Positions 13,465-19,012 of a stretch of 19,012 nt of DNA are shown here, piece by piece. A model generated the notes under the pieces. It ran no database searches. It was not told where the DNA came from and saw only the letters and a program-made list of their open reading frames with translations. The position numbers were made by a program, and so were the translations under genes. This DNA comes from Clostridiales bacterium UBA4644 (GTDB lineage Bacteria; Bacillota; Clostridia; Oscillospirales; Butyricicoccaceae): the NCBI GenBank assembly GCA_002405755.1, contig DHMK01000065.1:416-19427 (forward strand). Reading direction: 5' to 3'. The stretch's first letter is position 1; each line of letters starts with the position of its first letter.

Positions 13465-14850
13465 ATGAATGATTTGGTTTTGTTTTCCGAGCTTTCCGCC
13501 TTTCGCTCCGGAACGGTCTGCGCCCTGCAGGAGGAGCCCTCCATCGGCCGGGGCGCGCTGACGCTGCCGCCGGAGCAGCAGGAAGGCTCCTTTACCTCCC
13601 CCGAGCTGCCCATGGGTCCCTTTTCCACCGTGGTGCTCAGCTGGAACACCGATCTGCCGGAGGGCTGTATTTCCGAAGCCCAATGCCGGGTCCGGGACGA
13701 TACCGGCGAATGGTCTCAGTGGCTCAGCTGGGGCGTCTGGTCGCCCTATGTCCGCCGGGCCAGCCTTTCAAAGACCGAGGGCGGCTGCGCCTCGGTAGAG
13801 ACCGATACGCTTTCCATGGCCAAGGACCGCACCGGGACGGCGCTGCAGCTGCGCTGCATCCTGCGGCGGGAGAGCGGCCAGGGCGTCCCTGCCCTGCGTC
13901 TGCTGGCGGCCACCTGCCGTCTTTCCTCCGAAGACCGGCTCACCCGCCGTTTGCCCACCACGCCGGTGGACAATCCCGCGCCGGCCTATACCCAGGTGCT
14001 GCGGGATCCCAACATCGGCTCGGTCATGTGCAGCCCCACCACTGCCACCGTTCTGATGAACGCCCGGAGCGGCGATCTGCTGCCGGAGGAAACGGCCATG
14101 GCCTGCTGGGATCATGAATACGAGGGCTTCGGCAACTGGGCCTTTACCATGGCGGCGGCGGGAAGCTTCGGCTATGAATGCTGGCTCACCTATGCCGACG
14201 CCGACACCCTGCGGCAGGAGCTGCTGGCGGGCTGGCCTGTGGGCTGCAATGTGGCCTATGCCCCTTCGCCGGAGCGTGCCACCGCCCACGCCCCTTATGT
14301 GGAAAACACCCCCGGCTTTACCAATGGCCACCTGATGTGCGTCACGGGCATGACCGTAGAAAACGGGCGGGAATGGCTGCTGGTGCACGACTCCTATGGC
14401 TGCCCGGACAGTCTGGCCGTCCGCCGCTATCCGCTGGATCAGTTTCTGCAGTGCTGGCACGGCATTTTGTATGTCCTGCGGCCCCGCCTGCCCGGCGCCG
14501 GTTACGCCGCGCCCCACCGGATCCCTGCCCAGCTGAAAAAGACCGACTGCGGCGATGAATGGCGGCTGGAGGCAGACGGTCAGCCCCTGCCGCTGGCGCC
14601 GGACTTCTGCGGCACCCGCAAGCTGCCCCGGGGCATCGTGGCCTACACCCTGCGGGACGCCTATCTTTATGCCACCACCGCCAACCGTCCCTTCTGTTAC
14701 AGCAAGGTCAGCGCCAACGGCAACCTGATCCTGCCGGCCCGGCAGCTGCTGCGCACTTCTCCCCTGGGCAGCGATGCCCGGCTGGATGTTTTTGTCATTA
14801 CGGACCGGGGCGTCACCTATACCGCGTCTCTGACGCCGGCGGACCTCTGA
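13465..14850 (+). CDS. C39-like (papain-fold) peptidase family protein
   Basis: 461 aa. The N-terminal ~165 residues look like a beta-rich domain of the kind often fused to C39-like peptidases (a VLSWNTDLPEG segment, a WSQWLSWGVW segment, a TDTLSM segment). The peptidase-like domain follows, with a full putative triad: C189 in VMCSPTTATVLMN, H289 in NGHLMCVTG and D309 in VHDSYG. A further ~100-residue C-terminal part follows. No signal peptide or membrane segment is visible, unusual for a family often acting outside the cell. Start: ATG 13465 has only a weak ribosome site; a GTG lies three codons upstream. The next gene starts 33 nt after the stop and may share the operon. The substrate is unknown. 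Confidence 0.8.
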   Translation: MNDLVLFSELSAFRSGTVCALQEEPSIGRGALTLPPEQQEGSFTSPELPMGPFSTVVLSWNTDLPEGCISEAQCRVRDDTGEWSQWLSWGVWSPYVRRASLSKTEGGCASVETDTLSMAKDRTGTALQLRCILRRESGQGVPALRLLAATCRLSSEDRLTRRLPTTPVDNPAPAYTQVLRDPNIGSVMCSPTTATVLMNARSGDLLPEETAMACWDHEYEGFGNWAFTMAAAGSFGYECWLTYADADTLRQELLAGWPVGCNVAYAPSPERATAHAPYVENTPGFTNGHLMCVTGMTVENGREWLLVHDSYGCPDSLAVRRYPLDQFLQCWHGILYVLRPRLPGAGYAAPHRIPAQLKKTDCGDEWRLEADGQPLPLAPDFCGTRKLPRGIVAYTLRDAYLYATTANRPFCYSKVSANGNLILPARQLLRTSPLGSDARLDVFVITDRGVTYTASLTPADL

Positions 14851-14883
14851 TCTCCAAATTCTGATTTGAAAGGGGGCTTTTCC

Positions 14884-15612
14884 ATGAAGCCTGTCAAAGC
14901 CAAACTCACCGTCAAGCAGCTGATCCTGCTGCTGCTCTGCACCTCTGCCCTGCTCTACGCCATTCATTATCTGATCTTCCGCGACCTGCACCACCTGGCC
15001 ATTTTTGGTCTGCACGAGCTGGCCTTTGTGCCGCTGGAGGTGATCCTGGTGACGCTGGGCCTGGACAAGCTGGTGGAAAAGACCCACCGGGAGGAGGCCC
15101 GCAGCAAGGTCAGCATCATCGAGACCCTGTATTTCAACGAATCCGGCGGCACCATGCTCCGCTACCTCACCAGCTTTGACCCCGACGCTGCCCGCCTGCG
15201 GGAGCTGCTGCAGGTGACGGAAAACTGGCGCTCCTCCGATTTCCGCCAGGCCATCCGTCAGCTGAAGAGCTATCCCTTCCTGCTGGATCTGGACCGGATC
15301 GACTTTTTCGGTCTGCACTACCACCTGAGCCAGCGGCATGAATACTACCGCAGCATGCTGGAAAACCCGGCCCTGACCCAATCGGAGGCCTTTACCGAGA
15401 TGATCATGAAGATCTATCTGCTCTGGGAGGAGCTGGACGGCCGCACCAACCTCTACCAGCTGCCTGAAAAGGATCGGAACTATCTGGCGGAGCTGCTCCA
15501 TGAGATCTATCGCGAGCTGACGGAATACTGGCTGGACAATGTCTATAACCACAGCATCCACAACCGCTTCCGCCTGCATCGCGCCATCGAGAGCAATCCT
15601 TTTATGGAATGA
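14884..15612 (+). CDS. Hypothetical membrane protein with two N-terminal segments
   Basis: 242 aa; I do not recognise the family. Residues about 11-28 (QLILLLLCTSALLYAIHYL) and about 41-57 (LHELAFVPLEVILVTLGL) are hydrophobic, separated by a short FRDLHHLAIF turn. The remaining ~180 residues are charged and mainly helical, rich in Leu, Arg, Glu and His/Tyr, with no catalytic motif that I can name. The ATG at 14884 is chosen because AAAGGGGG lies about 8 nt upstream. It follows the C39-like peptidase by 33 nt on the same strand, so a shared transcript and related function are likely but unproved. Confidence 0.8.
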   Translation: MKPVKAKLTVKQLILLLLCTSALLYAIHYLIFRDLHHLAIFGLHELAFVPLEVILVTLGLDKLVEKTHREEARSKVSIIETLYFNESGGTMLRYLTSFDPDAARLRELLQVTENWRSSDFRQAIRQLKSYPFLLDLDRIDFFGLHYHLSQRHEYYRSMLENPALTQSEAFTEMIMKIYLLWEELDGRTNLYQLPEKDRNYLAELLHEIYRELTEYWLDNVYNHSIHNRFRLHRAIESNPFME

Positions 15613-15619
15613 TCCCCCG

Positions 15620-15657
15620 CTTCCGGCGGCGGAAGCCGCACTTCTCGCCGCCGGAAG
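15620..15657 (+). terminator. Strong hairpin after the membrane protein gene, weak U-tract
   Basis: CTTCCGGCGGCG (15620-15631) pairs perfectly with CGCCGCCGGAAG (15646-15657) across a 14-nt loop, 8 nt after the stop. The downstream sequence is AAAATATCTGATTTTTT, so the T-tract is displaced. Probably a terminator or mRNA 3'-end stabiliser. Confidence 0.6.
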
Positions 15658-15686
15658 AAAATATCTGATTTTTTCGCATTTTCCTC

Positions 15687-15714
15687 TTTACTTTTTCTGA
15701 AAAAGTGATATAAT
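15687..15714 (+). promoter_or_regulatory. Promoter of the structured leader and tRNA-Ala
   Basis: TTTACT (15687-15692), a 16-bp spacer and TATAAT (15709-15714) with a TGA extension, giving a start near 15721. The tRNA begins about 118 nt further on. Confidence 0.65.
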
Positions 15715-15721
15715 GTTATTT

Positions 15722-15802
15722 GCTCTGGTAAATGCGGCCTTGCAGGGACGCAGTTTATGCGCGGCAGTGCGGTCCTGTGATCCGCATCGGTTGACCCAGA
15801 GC
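15722..15802 (+). ncRNA. Rod-like structured leader upstream of tRNA-Ala
   Basis: Directly after the promoter, four stacked helices form one rod. GCTCTGG (15722-15728) pairs with CCAGAGC (15796-15802). ATGCGG (15732-15737) pairs with CCGCAT (15782-15787). CAGGG (15743-15747) pairs with TCCTG (15773-15777, one wobble). CGCA (15749-15752) pairs with TGCG (15768-15771). A small hairpin GGCACG/CGTGCC follows (15812-15830). This could be an independent small RNA or a long pre-tRNA leader. I cannot assign an Rfam family: it lacks the SRP tetraloop core and is shorter than 6S RNA. Confidence 0.45.
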
Positions 15803-15838
15803 CTGAAAAAAGGCACGACGCGCGCGTGCCGGTTCTAT

Positions 15839-15914
15839 GGGCCTGTAGCTCAGTTGGGAGAGCGTTCGGTTCGCATCCGAGAGGTCGTGGGTTCGAATCC
15901 CTTCAGGTCCACCA
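15839..15914 (+). tRNA. tRNA-Ala, anticodon CGC
   Basis: 76 nt with an encoded CCA (15912-15914). The acceptor stem GGGCCTG/CAGGTCC contains the G3-U70 pair that defines alanine identity. The D arm is GCTCAGTTGGGAGAGC. The anticodon stem is TTCGG/CCGAG with the loop TTCGCAT and anticodon CGC at 15872-15874. The T arm contains GTGGG-TTCGAAT-CCCTT with minor wobble. It decodes GCG. Confidence 0.97.
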
Positions 15915-15920
15915 TTTTGA

Positions 15921-15958
15921 GAAAGATCACCGCCAAAACGGCGGTGATCTTTCGTTTG
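15921..15958 (+). terminator. Terminator of tRNA-Ala
   Basis: GAAAGATCACCGCC (15921-15934) pairs perfectly (14 bp) with GGCGGTGATCTTTC (15940-15953) across a 5-nt loop, followed by GTTTG. The U-tract is partial, but the stem is very strong and begins 7 nt after the tRNA. Confidence 0.75.
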
Positions 15959-16001
15959 ACCACATTCATACCACAGACAGCAGAAAATCCTGCCAACTTT
16001 T

Positions 16002-16048
16002 GAGAACCGCAGGCGGTGAGTTTTGGTACTCACCGCCTGCGGATTCTC
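16002..16048. repeat. Long near-perfect inverted repeat in the gap after tRNA-Ala
   Basis: A 20-nt left arm (16002-16021) pairs with 16028-16048: 15 bp perfect (CCGCAGGCGGTGAGT), then GAGAA/TTCTC past one unpaired base, with a 6-nt loop. No U-tract on either strand, so it is a poor terminator. Its GGCGGTGA core also occurs in the tRNA-Ala terminator 60 bp upstream. The rest of the 335-bp gap (15959-16249) holds no gene I can support. A 73-codon minus-strand open frame (15966-16187) has no ribosome site I trust. Confidence 0.6.
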
Positions 16049-16249
16049 TTAAGATTGTTGTCGCAAGGTCAGAATACGATTCTTTAGGGACAGACGCGGA
16101 ATATGCCGCCTGTAATCTTTGATTATAGCGTTCCACGAGCTGCGTCGCCCCGCTGCAAAACGATGTGTTAAGTGGCTTTTGTCTCATGTTTTCGCACTTG
16201 ACTGCTATGTGTCTGCTGATATATCATTGCCGCGCAGCAGGCATACGTC

Positions 16250-17221
16250 TTATTTCAGATATTCTCCAAAAAACGCTTTCAGCTTCTCAAACGGGATAAT
16301 GTCCATCTGATCGTAAAGGTCGGTGTGGCTTGCACCGGGGATGATGAGTAATTCCTTATTATCGCCGGTCAATTTGCTGTAAGCCGTTTCGCTGAAATAG
16401 CGGGAGTGTGCTTTCTCTCCGTGTACCAGCAGCACGGCGGAGCGAATTTCGCTGCTGTACTGCAAGATCGGCATGTTCAAAAACGACAGCGAGGATGTCA
16501 CATTCCAGCCGCCATTGGAGTTCAAGCTGCGGGGATGGTAGCCTCGCGGAGTCTTATAGTAGGCGTAATAGTCCTTTACAAACTGCGGTGCGTCCTCCGG
16601 CAGCGGATCGACCACGCCACCCGCCAGCGCATAGGCGCCGTTTTTATAGTCCTCGGTGCGCTGCGTGTTCAGCGCTTTTCGTTTCTCAAAGCGTGCCTGC
16701 TCGGAATCGTCCGCGTCAAAGTAGCCGTTGGCCGTCACCCGGGTCATGTCGTACATGGTCATGGCGGCGGTCGCTTTAATGCAGGTATCGATGGCGGCGG
16801 CGTTGATGGCCATGCCGCCCCAGCCGCAGATACCGATGATACCGATGCGCTCCGGGTCAACATTCTCCTGCACGGAGAGGAAGTCTACTGCTGCGCAGAA
16901 ATCCTCGGTGTTGATGTCCGGCGATGCCACATAGCGGGGCGTACCGCTGCTCTCACCGGTATAGGACGGGTCAAAGGCGATGGTCAGGAAGCCCAGCTCG
17001 GCCATCTTCTGCGCGTACAGACCGGAGGACTGCTCCTTCACCGCGCCGAACGGGCCGCTGACCGCGATAGCAGGCAGCTTGCCCTCCGCGTCCTTCGGCG
17101 CGTACAGATCCGCCGCCAGCGTGATGCCGTAGCGATTGTGAAAGGTCACTTTTTTGTGGACCACCTTGTCGCTTTTGGGGAACACCTTGTCCCATTCCTG
17201 CGTTAAATTCAATTTTTCCAT
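16250..17221 (-). CDS. Alpha/beta hydrolase with predicted Cys nucleophile
   Basis: 323 aa, complete alpha/beta hydrolase fold. The nucleophile elbow is GIICGW-type: G-I-C-G-W-G-G with C132 in place of serine, as in dienelactone-hydrolase-like/YcjY-type proteins. The oxyanion region is VSGPFGAVKEQ (about 54-64). Catalytic histidine candidate in GASHTDLYD near the C-terminus, and the VHGEKAHSRYFSE segment carries the acid region. No signal peptide. The ATG at 17221 is chosen because GGAG ends 8 nt upstream; an upstream GTG at 17230 overlaps the ribosome site. It is divergent from a MerR-family gene and its promoter has the 19-bp spacer of MerR targets. Likely detoxification or ester/thioester hydrolysis; substrate unknown. 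Confidence 0.88.
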   Translation of the reverse strand: MEKLNLTQEWDKVFPKSDKVVHKKVTFHNRYGITLAADLYAPKDAEGKLPAIAVSGPFGAVKEQSSGLYAQKMAELGFLTIAFDPSYTGESSGTPRYVASPDINTEDFCAAVDFLSVQENVDPERIGIIGICGWGGMAINAAAIDTCIKATAAMTMYDMTRVTANGYFDADDSEQARFEKRKALNTQRTEDYKNGAYALAGGVVDPLPEDAPQFVKDYYAYYKTPRGYHPRSLNSNGGWNVTSSLSFLNMPILQYSSEIRSAVLLVHGEKAHSRYFSETAYSKLTGDNKELLIIPGASHTDLYDQMDIIPFEKLKAFFGEYLK

Positions 17222-17263
17222 TGTATACACTCCTTGCGTTCCGATTTCTTTTGTGTTATTCTA

Positions 17264-17294
17264 ATGATAGAACCTGAACTTGACTTTAGGTCAA
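17264..17294 (-). promoter_or_regulatory. MerR-type promoter and operator of the hydrolase gene
   Basis: Minus strand TTGACC (17294-17289), a 19-bp spacer and TATCAT (17269-17264). An imperfect 20-bp dyad, ACCT...AGGT with 7 of 10 symmetric matches, spans the spacer (17292-17273). A second dyad CTTGAC-TTTAG-GTCAAG (17279-17295, plus strand) overlaps the -35. Overlong 19-bp spacers with a central dyad are the hallmark of MerR-activated promoters, and the adjacent gene is a MerR. Confidence 0.75.
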
Positions 17295-17325
17295 GATGTT
17301 TTTGAAAGTCTTCGGAGGAATTTTT

Positions 17326-17770
17326 ATGTATTTGATCGGGCAGGTGGCGGAGATGTTCGGTTTGCCCATCTCTACGCTGCGCTATTATGACAAACAGGGG
17401 CTGTTTCCGAACATGGAGCGGGTATCCGGTATTCGCAAGTTCGGCGAGACGGAGATCGAGGCGCTCCGGGTCATTGAGTGCCTAAAAAAGGCCGGTATGG
17501 AGATCAAGGACATCAGGCAGTTTATGGACTGGTGCGTGGAAGGGCCCGTCCACCTATCCGCAGCGCAAAACGATGTTTCAGGTGCGGAAAGCGCACATAG
17601 AGGAAGAAATCAGGCGCATGATCCGGACGCTGGATATGCTCAAATACAAGTGCTGGTACTACGAACAGGCCATTCGGGACGGCAGCGAAGAAAAAATTGC
17701 CGCCATGCTTCCTGATAAACTTCCGGAGGACATTCGCCGCGCCTATGAAAATTCTCACGAAGAAAAATAA
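17326..17770 (+). pseudogene. MerR-family regulator interrupted by a one-base frameshift
   Basis: The N-terminal ~75 residues are an intact MerR DNA-binding domain: LIGQVAEMFGLPISTLRYYD, then KQGLFPNMERVSGIRKF and the FMDWC dimer-helix end typical of the family. At 17542-17547 (GGGCCC) the frame is lost. Removing one base joins WCVEGP to STYPQRKTMFQVRKAHIEE and then YKCWYYEQAI, the expected coiled-coil tail, for about 147 aa in total. Length is 3n+1, as for one inserted base. GGAGG lies about 7 nt before the ATG. The gene diverges from the alpha/beta hydrolase whose promoter looks MerR-controlled, and precedes the UvrA-like gene. Unbroken product expected if the extra base is a sequencing error. 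Confidence 0.8.
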
Positions 17771-17813
17771 AGCAATTTGAGGACGAAGTCTCTTATAAGA
17801 TCGGAGAAACAAA

Positions 17814-19012
17814 ATGATCGATAAAATGCTGATTCGTGGAGCGAAGGTCCACAATCTGAAAAATATTGATGTGGATATTCCGCTTGGGAAGATCGTCGGC
17901 ATCGCGGGCGTGTCCGGCTCCGGCAAATCTTCCCTGGCATTGGGCGTATTGTACGCCGAGGGCTCGCGCCGATATCTCGAAGCACTCTCCACCTATACCC
18001 GCCGCCGTATGACGCAGGCATCCAAGGCCAGCGTGGACGAGGTGCTGTATGTTCCTGCTGCGCTGGCGCTGCACCAGCGCCCCGGTGTACCGGGAATTCG
18101 CAGCACGTTTGGTACAGGGACGGAACTGTTAAACAGCTTACGGCTGATGTTCTCGCGCCTTGCCAGTCACCGCTGTCCGAATGGGCATTATCTGGAGCCA
18201 TCCTTAGCCGTTGCGGCGGGAAAAGAGCTTGTTTGCCCGGAATGCGGCGTACATTTCTATGCGCCATCCGCAGAAGAACTCGCTTTCAACTCGCAGGGGG
18301 CGTGCGCCAAATGCGGCGGCACAGGAATGGTGCATACCGTAGATATGTCGTCGCTTGTGCCGGATGATTCACTTACTATTGATGACGGTGCGGTCGCCCC
18401 GTGGAACAGCCTGATGTGGTCGCTGATGACAGATATTTGCCGGGAAATGGGCGTGCGGACGGATGTGCCGTTCCGCGATCTGACCGAGCAGGAAAAGGAC
18501 ATCGTATTTCACGGCCCCGCGGAGAAAAAGCACATTTTCTATCACAATAAAAATACCGGTCAGGCCGGAGATCTGGACTTTACCTATTTCAACGCCGTTT
18601 ACACCGTGGAAAACGCCCTATCCAAGGTCAAAGATGAAAAGGGCATGAAGCGGGTGGAGAAGTTTTTGAAAGAAGACATTTGCCCGGACTGTCACGGTAC
18701 GCGCTTATCGAGCGCCGCCCGTGCGCCGAAGCTGCGGGGTATCTCTTTGGATGAGGCCTGCGCCATGACGCTCTCTGAGCTGGTTGTCTGGGTGCGGGGC
18801 GTTCCCGGCAGCCTGCCGGAAGAAATGCGTCCGTTGGCGGAAAGCATCTGCGAGGCGTTCCAGAGTACGGCAAAGCGGCTGATGGACTTGGGGCTGAGCT
18901 ACCTGACGCTTGACCGCTCAGCCTCCACGCTCTCCACAGGCGAACGCCAGCGGATGCAGCTGGCCCGCGCTGTGCGGAACCGTACAACAGGCGTTCTCTA
19001 TGTGCTGGACGA
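17814..19012 (+). CDS. Short UvrA paralogue (ABC-type excinuclease A-like ATPase), 5' part
   Basis: 399 codons, open to the window end. Walker A is GVSGSGKSS (32-40), then YAEGSRRYLEALSTYTRR as in UvrA. Zinc-module cysteines: RCPNGH, LVCPECG and a CAKCGGTG. The signature is LSTGERQRMQLA (from 373; UvrA proper has LSGGE) and Walker B is VLYVLDE at the edge. The interval from Walker A to the signature is about 340 residues, against roughly 450 in repair UvrA. After FGTGTELLNSLRLMFSRLAS the protein goes straight from the first CxxxH-like pair to CPECG, so the UvrB-binding region is missing. Such paralogues are linked to DNA-intercalating drug tolerance (DrrC-like). GGAG lies 7 nt before the ATG. 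It starts 43 bp after the MerR gene on the same strand. Confidence 0.85.
   Translation, partial: MIDKMLIRGAKVHNLKNIDVDIPLGKIVGIAGVSGSGKSSLALGVLYAEGSRRYLEALSTYTRRRMTQASKASVDEVLYVPAALALHQRPGVPGIRSTFGTGTELLNSLRLMFSRLASHRCPNGHYLEPSLAVAAGKELVCPECGVHFYAPSAEELAFNSQGACAKCGGTGMVHTVDMSSLVPDDSLTIDDGAVAPWNSLMWSLMTDICREMGVRTDVPFRDLTEQEKDIVFHGPAEKKHIFYHNKNTGQAGDLDFTYFNAVYTVENALSKVKDEKGMKRVEKFLKEDICPDCHGTRLSSAARAPKLRGISLDEACAMTLSELVVWVRGVPGSLPEEMRPLAESICEAFQSTAKRLMDLGLSYLTLDRSASTLSTGERQRMQLARAVRNRTTGVLYVLD

Noticed and set aside
15839..15914. tRNA-Ala as a proven attachment site
   Set aside because: No second copy of the tRNA 3' end and no integrase in the window, so integration here is only a possibility.
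15966..16187. 73-codon minus-strand open frame after tRNA-Ala
   Set aside because: No clear ribosome site, low complexity similarity to nothing I can name, and it crosses a long inverted repeat. Could be a remnant but not supportable as a gene.

Overview
The window looks like chromosomal DNA from a GC-rich member of the Clostridia. Oscillospiraceae-like gut Firmicutes fit best, judged from gene content, strong AGGAGG-type ribosome sites, NrdR, long-form HPF, an AGCS symporter, and DUF421/DUF4363 and NitT/TauT ABC genes. Taxonomy is inference only. Most genes are ordinary core or metabolic genes. The last ~2.8 kb, after a tRNA-Ala gene, is more accessory in character.

Layout: (1) 1-1981, minus strand: start of lepA, then a nagB/ROK-kinase amino-sugar pair ending in an intrinsic terminator. 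(2) 2135-5402, plus: a permease-ATPase-lipoprotein ABC operon of the NitT/TauT type with a palindrome over its -35 box. (3) 5403-7206: tRNA-Leu(UAG), deoC, and hpf, with an apparent unannotated small RNA transcribed away from hpf. (4) 7205-9750, minus: an XRE-TPR regulator and a frameshifted MFS transporter. (5) 9812-12664, plus: a DUF421/DUF4363 pair and an alanine/glycine:cation symporter. (6) 12674-13346, minus: a second candidate small RNA and nrdR. (7) 13402-15657, plus: a C39-like peptidase and an unrecognised two-segment membrane protein. (8) 15687-15958: a rod-like structured leader followed by tRNA-Ala(CGC). (9) 16250-19012: a Cys-nucleophile alpha/beta hydrolase, a divergent (frameshifted) MerR regulator whose 19-bp-spacer target promoter is visible, and the first 399 codons of a short UvrA paralogue lacking the UvrB-binding region.

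The most interesting signals are non-coding. The deoC-hpf gap holds an extended -10 promoter, two clean hairpins and an intrinsic terminator, all on the strand opposite hpf. One hairpin carries 12 nt identical to the canonical 3' end of 16S rRNA, next to the gene for the ribosome hibernation factor. A 14-nt element covering the -10 region occurs in inverted orientation at both this RNA and hpf. Two further promoter-plus-structure units lie at 12674-12779 and 15687-15802. No CRISPR array, insertion sequence or phage gene was seen.

Two genes (MFS and MerR) are each broken by a single extra base. Either they are real pseudogenes or the assembly has indels. All calls come from reading the sequence; no database search was possible.
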